DNA from: Pictodentalium vernedei
Lineage: Eukaryota; Mollusca; Scaphopoda; Dentaliida; Dentaliidae
Reading direction: 5' to 3'
NCBI GenBank assembly: GCA_031216915.1
Contig: CM062296.1
Location: 793,285,823-793,349,822 of the forward strand
Length of the DNA stretch: 64,000 nucleotides
Below, piece after piece: positions 8,370 through 17,460 of this stretch. The notes below the pieces were generated by a model. The model was not told where the DNA came from, made no database searches, and saw only the letters and a list, made by a program, of their open reading frames with translations. The translations under genes were made by a program, and so were the position numbers. The stretch's first letter is position 1; the number at the start of each line of letters is the position of its first letter.

Positions 8370-11300
8370 ATTGATCAATTGTTTTTAGAGGAAGTCTTCC
8401 TCTGACCTTATTATCATTCTATATGTGGTCAGTGTACTCGCATTAACTCCTGTTCTGTATCGTATGATTTCGATGACAATATGGGAAGCGTATGTCATGG
8501 TATGTTGTTGGGGATTTGGACACTCCGGTCCTTTCCCCGCAGGGTCACTCTACTTTATCAATTTCTATTTCAGACGATCAAGATTAGGGTGATGTATCTG
8601 TGATGTCTTCCAACAGTGTGCCTCCGTCGTCACAATTAATGAAGGGCTAGCGGAAAAGTGCTCATGTAATACGCCAATTGCCTAAGAGGACCCTAGTAGG
8701 TTCGACGGCCTTTGACGTCCGCTAGCTCGCCCGGTGTAGCGTCCATTCACCGAATGGTTCGGCAGCCGGGTTCGTCCGTTGCGGTCTAGAAGGAATTTTG
8801 GGGTGATGCGAGCACTATAAAATTAACTTAATGCACACCCAGTGACGGCGGATCGGAGGGAGAACGGAGGAAGCCTTTTAGTCCGGTTCATAGCTCGTTC
8901 CGGTCCATCCGGACGGCAAGCGAGAGAGGCCCCTCTCTCGTTCAACAACATCTGGCCCCAGATGTTGTGGTACAAATGTGTCGCTAGCGGAGCATACGTC
9001 CGTCGCTCGGGACGCTCCGTTGTATAGGCAGTCCGCTGAGACTGCTAAGGCTTCCTCTTCTCGTCCGCGCACACGACCGCACCTTGGCTGCGTGACCGCC
9101 GATATATTACCAGCTTCGCCGATCAAGGATTCTTCGGCGACCAGGTCACACCATCCGGCAGCCAGGGATTCGAGACCGATGGACTCCGGACGTTCGCATA
9201 GGAAAAGTATGCGGGAGCCATCTGATGCGGAGCTGCCCTCGGCGAAGCAGCGATAGACTGTGCCTCCGCAGGTCTCGACGCCGGACATTCTTGTGCACAT
9301 AGCACAGCTTATCGCAGCATCCCAGCAGCCGACAGAAACGGTGTCGGATCGAGAATTATCCGACAGCGCTGGGTCGGTAGCCGGGGACTCGAGGCCTGCA
9401 GACTCCGGACGTTCGCATAGGAAGTGTGCGGGAGTCAACGTACACGGAGCTTCCAGCGGCAATGCATCGTAAGTCCGCTACTGCACAGGCCTCGGAAACG
9501 GACGTGCTTTCCTTAATAGCACAGTTTATCAAAGCATCCCAGCATCAACTGAATCTGTCGCATATATTTTATCCGACGATGCTGGATCGGGACGCTCCGC
9601 GGAAGCGGGTACGGACGTCCGAAAGTTTCATCCGGTCCGACGGGATACCGAAAGGGATTCGGAGGATTTCAAGCTTTCCCTTTCGGAACAACATATGCTG
9701 CGATGCCGGATAAGAAACTGATAGCGTCGGTGGACTTAGAAATTTTTGGTTCGGTTCAGGGACATCGTCCCTCAGTTCCGACATAGTCCAATAATGTCAC
9801 ACAAACTTTCGAATTATTGAACGACGCTATATATATTATTATTTTATGCTTGCTATCCAAGCATTTCTGGTTTCTTGTTCGAAGAGTTATGGAGATGTCT
9901 TTCAAAAGTGTGCCTCTGTCGTCATAGTTAATGAAGAGTTAGCGGCAATAAGTGCTCATGGAATATGTCTATCGCTTACGGAGTGACATTCGCTAGCTCA
10001 TCCGGTGTAGCGTACATTCATCGAATGGTTCGGCTGCCGGGTTCGTCCGTTGCGGTCTAGGAAGGAGATTTGGGTGATGCGAGCACTTTAATTACTTTAG
10101 TACTCACCCAGTGACGGCAGATTGAGGACAGATCGGAGGAAGCCAACAACATAGGGGACCGCATGTTGTGGTTCAGATATTTTACATTCGGAGCATATGT
10201 CCGTTGCTCGGGACGCTCCGTTATATTGACAGTCCGAGAGACTGTCTTTAATGCTTCCTCATCCTCACAGCAGGGCACACGACCGCACATTGGCTACGTG
10301 ACCTCGAGTATCCGATCAGTTTCGGCATTCAGTGATTCCACGGCGAATAGGTCGCGCCATCCGGTAGCCAAGGGACACGAGGCCTATACACTCCGTTCGC
10401 TCGCATATTGGAAGTATGCACGGGGTAACGATCTCGGAGCTTCCTGCGGCAATGCATCGTAAGACCGCTTCTCCTCAGGCCTCAGTGACGGACGTGCTAT
10501 CCGAGTTAGCACAGTTGTTTCGCAGTATCCCAGCAATTGACAGTTTCTCGGTCGAATCAGGAATTATCCGACGGCGCTGGGTCGGTGCGGTCCGCGGTTG
10601 CATCAGCTACGGACGACCGAACGCTTTATAGGGTCCGACAGGATGGCGAAAGGGATTCGAAAGATTTCGAGTTTTCCCTTTAGTAGTATCGGAAGATGCC
10701 TTTCATATCTTCTGGCATTTCTTCCAGTGATTATTTTTCGGACTTCATTGCTGCGATCTTGGATAAGAGACTTATAGCGTCATTGGACTCGGATTTTTCG
10801 ATCGGTACAGGGACATTGTCCCTGACTTACCGACGCAGTCCAATATTGTCATTACAACATGTGTTTTATTTTTCGACGCTATATATTTATATATATATAC
10901 AAGCCTGCTACTAAGCATGATAGTTTAGTTTCTTGTCCGCGTGGCTCATTTCTGCCATTTTATCATTTTTACAAATACTTTATTTTGGCAGAGCAGGGCA
11001 TACCGAGAGTTCATATGCGTCTAGACGGTGTGATTAAAGACTGCATATATTCTTTTTCGCCGTTTATATCTTTTCCAATTTCAATGTTGGGAACGACATT
11101 ATGTATAGTAGACTTAACTTAGACGCTTTATTATACGTAATCCGCCTTACTGAGGCGTTATCATTACGTCTTCAAGAAAAGATTTACGGGATATTATTCT
11201 CAATGTAATTTCTTTTAAGGGCAGTAGTTTGTTCACGTATAACTCCGCCCTTCAGTGGCTGATTGGAGTTGGTTAGACGTGACGCAGCCCTAGCTACATC

Positions 11301-13300
11301 CACACGCGTGGATAGTAAGGTTAAGAACTCTCTCAGAGTCGCTTCGTTCTCGGAGGAGCTTCTCTTCGACGGCAACTTTCCGGCAATCCATGAATTGCTC
11401 GATTTATACATTCTCTTGTCTATCTAGTGTTACAAGAGATTCAGACTGGGGCAAACATTCGGTGGTTGACTCAGAGAGTGCCGCCGCAGTTGCCGGACCC
11501 GAGTGTGGCTGTTATGACGGTTGCCAGTCAAACAGATTGGGATATATACTGATCCCTACGGATTCGAAGTGCCAGGGTCTTTGGGTTCCGCAGTCTTTTA
11601 GCTATCAGTTTAACTTCCGCGGAATAATGTTTTTTAGGCTTGCTTTATGTCATTGCATGAACATTATTCAGAAACGCATGCCCAAATTCCTGTCCTTTAA
11701 TTCGACAGTAGTGGCGTATCTCCGGAACCAGGGAGGCACTCTTTCGTTTCCGTTATTCAATTTAATGGAAAGAATCCGTCTGTTGGTTATAGTACACCAA
11801 GTTCAGTTTTGGTCCGTCATATTCTGGGTCGTCTGATTGTTTTATCGGACTCCCGTTCTCTTACGGGTCGCTTGTTGCTGTCAGAATGGACTCTCAACAA
11901 ACAAGTATTCAATCAGATTTGCTATCTATGGGAGCGCCCAATGATGTTTTATTTATGACACAGCTTGCTAATCAATTGCAGACGTATGTGTTGGCTTGTC
12001 CAGATCTCTGAGCTAATACTGTTAACGCTCTATTGATCTATAGGACGGAATGATAGGATACGCGTATCCTCCGGCGCTGTTGTTTTAGCAGGTATTGCTA
12101 AGATAAACAACCACAATACATTTCTGTTGATAGCATCTCTATCTTCACAGAGATCATGAGTAATTTACTCTCTTGTCTACTGTGGATCTTAACGTGAAAT
12201 CTTCCTCTATGTGAGGATCTTTTTTCACTGGGTAAATCGTGTCATCTTTATCACAACCAGCAAGGTCGCAACCTTCATGTATTCCGTTGTGTGGTCCGTA
12301 TTGCATTGTAAGCACTGTACTGGACGAGCTTTGGACGCGATTTCTTACTATAGGAGATCCTCTTCTTCGCTATTCTATGCGACTAAAGTGGAGGCTCTTC
12401 CGTCGTGGTGTAGGGATCATTATGTTCATATTGTTGATCCCTCCATACTACTCATTGCTATTTTTTAGTATACTTGTTTCACAAGATCTACTGCAGCCTG
12501 TTATTATTTAGGTTATAGGTTTATGTTACCTCATACCTATGCACTCTACGATAGTTTACAATTGAGTCTTTTGTCTCTTTATCTAAGTCAGTTAGTAACT
12601 TTTTGATAAATAGACTTAGAATCTTTAGATTAAATTCCTATACGGATTTTAACTTCGGTTCTTATTTAGCTAAGTAATCATTTGAGCCTCTGGAAACAGT
12701 AGTTTTCAAATTCTGACCTTTTAGACAGTAATTCTGTTGGTTTCTCTTTTACTGTAGAGTCAGTGAGTTTCATGCACTATCGATGGATGATTTTCACTTT
12801 CATAGTTTCGGAATCAATACTTCCGTTACTATTTAGGTTGGATTGTTGCATAAGAGTTAGGCTCCTATTATCCGGAACGTATTATTTTAAGGTCCTTCCG
12901 TCTTCGTATGGGCATAGGCCTTTACTCTTTCCGGGTACAGTTTATGTATTTATAAACAGATATCTGTTTATTACAAGGGCGTAAGCTTCTTCTGTCTTTG
13001 ATGTCTAGTAGAAGGACGTTACGCTCCATTTTATTGTTAATGGATTCTATTAACTAGCGTACTGCTTATGGTATATCATTGACTTAGCAGTTGTGCTTAA
13101 GATTTCGGCTCATGAAGTAAGAGTTCTTCTACTTCTTGGGCTTACTTTAATAGTGTCGCTATTATAGATTTTTGAAGGCCGCTCATTGCGCTCAGCCATC
13201 CACATTCATGAATTTTATCTTAGAAATATCGAGTCAATTTCTTGAGGCCTCTTTTGTTAGGTCTATTATCTACTGCTCAGAATGTCATTCTCTTAACAGT
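8370..13300 (+). pseudogene. Decayed gag / RNase H / YR-like coding region of B1
   Basis: Fossil coding region. The gag-like part contains short matches to A-type gag such as AQLIAASQQ and SDRELSD; the RNase-H-like part matches around QTGWG and VVAYLRNQGGT; the YR-like part matches around CRDH and the H-x-x-R region. About 8960-9395 is far closer to A-type gag than the rest of B1 is, and that patch is absent from B3. Many breaks; no product is expected. Confidence 0.75.
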
Positions 13301-13882
13301 TGCTACTATAGCTAGGTAGGCTGTCTGTTTTGGCAGTGTCTCCGTTCGGCTGCCCTCTTCGCTCTGGGCTATTTGACCCAGGGCAAGAAAAAGGGGGGGG
13401 GGGGGGGGGTGTTCCCTTGGGTCACCTGTTTTTACTATGAAAACAAGGGGATACCTCCTCCGGAGTTAGTAATTCTGAGCTGTTATTGGGATGGTTGTTT
13501 AGTGAGAAGTTTAAGTTTATAAAATTCATTCAAGTCTTAGTTTTTAAAGTATAGCTTTTGAATATTGCATATGTCAACGGACATGATTATGCAATTCTCA
13601 GACACTTTTAGGAGTATAAGAGTCTCTATTCTCTAGACTTACTTTATTATTGGCTTACTTTAAAAATTATTAGTATAAGGATTATATTGGATATTAATAG
13701 AGTACATGGATGTATGTAGCTCAATTTTGGAAGGTGTTGTATCTTTCTAATTTATCATAAATAAGAAAGATACATGTAAGGCCTATTACTTCTTTTCCCT
13801 ACAGGGGATGACTCTATTTTATTTTATTGAGCGTATTCCATTTTGCTCTATGTCCTTGGCCCTCCAGCCTTTTTACTATTCA

Positions 13883-13969
13883 GCTATGTCTGGGTCATTG
13901 GTACAGTATAAAAATGTTAAAAAATTTATAGTAATTTATATATTTTTTATACTTACCAATGACCCAGAC
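13883..13969. repeat. ICR of B1
   Basis: Reverse complement of the joined B1 ends (CTATGTCTGGGTCATTGG then TTACCAATGACCCAGAC), the same architecture as in the A copies. Confidence 0.9.
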
Positions 13970-14044
13970 GGGGATGGCCCTCCCAGGAGTTGGGAACTCT
14001 TGCCTCCCCGCTGAGTACATAGCGCTTACCAGGCACTGGTTATT

Positions 14045-14271
14045 AGAATGATAAATGGCGCCAATTTCGGAACGTCCTTGACACTGCGCATGCACAGTAG
14101 GGGCGAAGGGTGGAGGGCCTTTCAGGACATGTTTTCTTTAGTTTTAGATGCAAATTTTGGGGATTGGGGGGCAAAATTTGTGTTTGGCCCTATATTTTAA
14201 GAGTTAGCACCAGCTATGTCTGGGTCATTGGTAAGTATAAAAAATATATAAATTACTATAAATTTTTTAAC
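14045..14271. repeat. Right ITR of B1
   Basis: It runs from AGAATGATAAATGGCGCC to TTTTTTAAC. It mirrors the left ITR with only a rare mismatch, one of them in the central palindrome. It is followed by TTTT and then immediately the A2 left terminus. Confidence 0.9.
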
Positions 14272-14275
14272 TTTT

Positions 14276-14471
14276 ATACTGTACCAATGACCCAGACTTA
14301 GCTGGTGCTAACTCCAACAAAACCAGGGCCAAACACAAATTTTGCCCCCCAATCCCCAAAATTTGCATCCAAAACAAAAAGAAATCATGTCCTAAAGGAC
14401 CTCCATAGTACGCCTCTACTGCGCATGCGCAGTGACGCAGTCGTCCCGAAATTGGCGCCAATTATCATTCT
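14276..14471. repeat. Left ITR of A2
   Basis: It begins ATACTGTACCAATGACCCAG. It holds ACTGCGCATGCGCAGT (14418-14433), a perfect 16-bp palindrome containing the NRF-1 consensus TGCGCATGCGCA, and AATTGGCGCCAATT (14450-14463), a perfect 14-bp palindrome resembling an E2F or NF-I site. Both recur in the right ITR. Confidence 0.9.
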
Positions 14472-15357
14472 CTGTTTGGCCCTTCATCAGTCAACATCTC
14501 ACTGATCTTTGTGCTTGTAAATCTCAGTTTAAAGGATGCCAGACACGTAATTTTTGGAGAAAATGTGATTCTAAGGAGGATAGAAGGAGGAGAGGAAAAA
14601 AGAAGTGGCAAAAAATAATCAGGGCTGTACTTAAAATTTTTTGTTGAAATTATGTTAAGTTGCCTATTTTCGAGGCATGGGCCTCTTGTTGTCATTCTTG
14701 CTAATTGTTGCACTGCTTATTCAGTGTTTCCTCTCCCCTAGCCTTCTAAAGTCCCCCCTTGCAATTCTCCCATGCTTTTGGCATATTTTTGAGAAGTTTC
14801 ATTTCTAAAATTTCCTGGGAGAGTTGCTTGGTTACAGAATGTTTTCTGTTATTTTCCCCATAGCTACGTTTTCACCCATGGGTGTATAACGTTTGTGTTC
14901 TGCATCTTCCATCTGATGTTCTGCAGATTCTCCCCTGGGAGTCTCTGTTTTGCATCAGATAGAGTGTAATTGATGACTGATTCCGGGCCAGTTTTTTCAG
15001 TGCCTGGAGTCATGTTTTCTAGTGTGTTTACACTGTTTGTTTTCTTTGGCAACAGCCTTTTTTGAGGGGGGCTGTTTGCCTTTGTAGTAGTTTATCTCAT
15101 TATAAGATACATTTATATTATCCGAAAGTGTCTCATTAATTATTTTATATAAATTCAAAATTTTTGACCACACTTTGCCATCGGATCCATCGGGGCTCAA
15201 CGTTACTTTTCAGCAACTTGGGCTTCTCTGAAAAAATATTTTTTCAAAATTATTTTGTTTTGCAATTGTTTTTTCATTTATTAATGGATCATGTTATTAT
15301 ATATCTTTGTGTCAGGGGTTTTTGCGAGTAACTAGGACTTATTGTTGTTCTTTCACA
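14472..15357 (+). other. Leader of A2
   Basis: An ~890-nt non-coding leader before gag. An inverted pair ATCTGATG (14911-14918) / CATCAGAT (14953-14960) encloses a smaller CTCCC / GGGAG stem. This arrangement is kept in the A and B copies, which makes it a candidate packaging or translation signal. GGGGCTCAACGTTACTTTTCAG lies about 170 nt before the gag ATG. No ORF is supported here. Confidence 0.65.
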
Positions 15358-17460
15358 ATGAAGGGACATTGTTCAAATTGTAATAGGAAGAAATCTTCCT
15401 CTGACTTTCATGATCATTGTATTAATTGTAGTCAGTGTTCTCGCATTAATCCCTGTCCTATATGTGAACATTGGGATGAGAAACATTGGAAACGTGTGTC
15501 ACGATATGTTGTTTCTGGAGAAAGAGCGATGCCGGCTCTTTCTCCACAAGGTCACTCTACTCTCTCAGTTTCTATTTCAGAGGAACCAGAACAGGGTGAT
15601 GTTTCCATGTTATCTTCTTCAAGTGTGCGTCCGTCGTCACAAATAAATTCAGAGCTAGCGGCAAAAGTGCTCATGGAGATTAGACAAATGTCGTCCGCTA
15701 GCTCGCCCGGTGTAGCGTCCATTCACCGAATGGTTCGGCAGCCGGGTTCGTCCGATGCGGTCCAAGAGGAAATTTTGGGTGATGCGAGCACTATAAACAT
15801 AATAGATGCACACCCAGTGACGGCAGATAGTAAACGAGAACGGAGGAAGCCTTTTAGTCCGGTTCCTAGCTCGTCCAGGTCCAGCCGGGCCGCGAGCGAG
15901 AGAGGCCCCTCTCTCGTACAACAACATCTGGGACCAGATGTTGTGGTACAAAATGTGTCTTTAGCGGAGCATACGTCCGTCGCTCGGGACGCTCCGTTGT
16001 ATAAGCAGTCCGCAGAGACTGTTAAGGCTTCCTCTTCTCGTCGGCGCACACGACCGCACCTTGGCTGCGTGACCTCCGATATTTTGCCAGCTTCGCCGGT
16101 GAAGGATTCTTCGGCGACCAGGTCACACCATCCGGCAGCCAGGGATTCGAGACCGATGGACTCCGGACGTTCGCATAGGAAAAGTATGCGGGAGCCATCT
16201 GATGCGGAGCTGCCCTCGGCGAAGCAGCGAAAGACCGCGCCTCCGCAGGTCTCGACGTCGGACATTCTAGTGCAGATAGCACAGCTTATCGCAGCATCCC
16301 AGCAGCCGACAGAAACGGTGTCGGATCGAGAATTATCCGACGGCGCTGGGTCGGTACGCTCCGCCGAAGCATCGGGGGCGGACGACCGGGAACATCGGGA
16401 GGTCCGACCGGATGGTGAAAGGGATACGGATGAATTGGAGCTATCCCTTTCGGAACAACATAAAGCTGCCGTGGACTTCATCCGGCACTTTCTCCCTCAA
16501 GTTGTTCCGTCGGGCCAGACTGCTGCGCTTCCGGACAAGAGAATTATAGCGTCATTGGACTCTGAATTTTTTGAGCGGTTCAGGGACATCGCTCCCGAGT
16601 TTCCGTCGCAGTCCAATAATGTTGCAAGAACATTTGAATTATTGAACGACGCTATATTTAAACTTGCTTCCAGGACGGGGAAAGCAGGTTCCTTGTCCGC
16701 AAATACTCTCAACCTGCCTTTCATTAATGCAAGGAATAAATTCGACACGGCAGGACAGGGTATACCGAGAGTTCCTCTGCGTATGGACGACGAGGCGGAA
16801 GACTTAGAGCTATCATTACCGTCGTCAGCTTCTATTCCAACCGCGGTGTTGGAAACAGCTATTGCGTCTAACAGAGCCAATTTAGATGCCTTATCTTACG
16901 CAGATCACCTTACTAAGGCGTTATCACTGCGCCTTCAAGGGGAAGAGTTTCAGGATATACAATCCTCTTTAAGACTTCTTTCAAGGGCAGTAGCTTATTC
17001 CACGTGTAACTCCGCCCTTTCAGTGGCAAATCTGGAGTTGGTTAGACGTGACGCAGCCCTGGCTACATCCACACTAGTGAATTCTAAGGTGAAGAACTCT
17101 CTTAGAGTCGCTTCGGTCTCAGGAGAACTTCTCTTTGACGGCAAGCTTTCCGCTATTTATGATAATATTAAAAAGAAAGCTAATGATTCTCTGTTGTTCA
17201 GATCCGCTCCTAAAAGGTCGGATACAGCAGACACGAATAAGGCGGGCACTTCTGGGTCTAATGCGCCCAAGAGAGTTTCCTATAGAGGTTCCGGTGCGTC
17301 CTCTTGGTCTTATTCGAGAGACCGTCAGGATAGCGACTCTCGTTCGGGACGTCCTTCAGGCCGGGACAATCGGTCGGACGCCCCGAGGTCGACGAGGCGA
17401 GGTGCGGGTCGTGGAAGACGTGGTTTCTCCTACCGCAGGCCTCGCAGGTCCAGGAGGTGA
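15358..17460 (+). CDS. DIRS gag-like protein (ORF1) of A2
   Basis: Putative structural/nucleic-acid-binding protein of about 700 residues. I chose the ATG at 15358 because the same MKG-C-CSNCNRKK start is kept in A1 (21513) and A3 (40451). The N-terminus is a dense Cys/His cluster (CSNCNRKK, HDHCINCSQCSR, NPCPICEHW), likely zinc-binding. A long Ser/Arg-rich, low-complexity middle follows, then a conserved core (DALSYADHLTKALSLRLQ, LRLLSRAVAYSTCNSALS) and an Arg/Gly/Ser-rich tail (RGAGRGRRGFSYRRPRRSRR) suited to RNA binding. The RT frame overlaps its last ~325 nt. It appears intact. Confidence 0.85.
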   Translation: MKGHCSNCNRKKSSSDFHDHCINCSQCSRINPCPICEHWDEKHWKRVSRYVVSGERAMPALSPQGHSTLSVSISEEPEQGDVSMLSSSSVRPSSQINSELAAKVLMEIRQMSSASSPGVASIHRMVRQPGSSDAVQEEILGDASTINIIDAHPVTADSKRERRKPFSPVPSSSRSSRAASERGPSLVQQHLGPDVVVQNVSLAEHTSVARDAPLYKQSAETVKASSSRRRTRPHLGCVTSDILPASPVKDSSATRSHHPAARDSRPMDSGRSHRKSMREPSDAELPSAKQRKTAPPQVSTSDILVQIAQLIAASQQPTETVSDRELSDGAGSVRSAEASGADDREHREVRPDGERDTDELELSLSEQHKAAVDFIRHFLPQVVPSGQTAALPDKRIIASLDSEFFERFRDIAPEFPSQSNNVARTFELLNDAIFKLASRTGKAGSLSANTLNLPFINARNKFDTAGQGIPRVPLRMDDEAEDLELSLPSSASIPTAVLETAIASNRANLDALSYADHLTKALSLRLQGEEFQDIQSSLRLLSRAVAYSTCNSALSVANLELVRRDAALATSTLVNSKVKNSLRVASVSGELLFDGKLSAIYDNIKKKANDSLLFRSAPKRSDTADTNKAGTSGSNAPKRVSYRGSGASSWSYSRDRQDSDSRSGRPSGRDNRSDAPRSTRRGAGRGRRGFSYRRPRRSRR

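Larger units (their letters stand above)
7267..14271 (+). mobile_element. Non-autonomous DIRS copy B1 (subfamily B), heavily decayed
   Basis: B1 has both ITRs and the ICR. In order it holds a leader (7467-8370), a gag-like region with internal repetition (about 8370-11400), an RNase-H-like remnant (about 11430-12150), a YR-like remnant (about 12270-13300), a 3' UTR with G-tract near 13396-13411, the ICR and the right ITR. I recognise no RT core. The coding sequence carries dozens of breaks, so it cannot support its own movement. Even so, the ends are intact and near-identical to each other, and copies B2 and B3 share the same layout at other sites, so the lineage was probably moved in trans by A-type proteins. 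It sits in the leader of A1 and abuts A2 across one shared T-run. Confidence 0.88.

Noticed and set aside
15723-16481. 252-codon open frame on the minus strand opposite DIRS gag
   Set aside because: It lies wholly antisense to the gag ORF; similar antisense frames recur in other copies as a by-product of the GC-rich, Ser/Arg-rich gag composition. No domain is seen.
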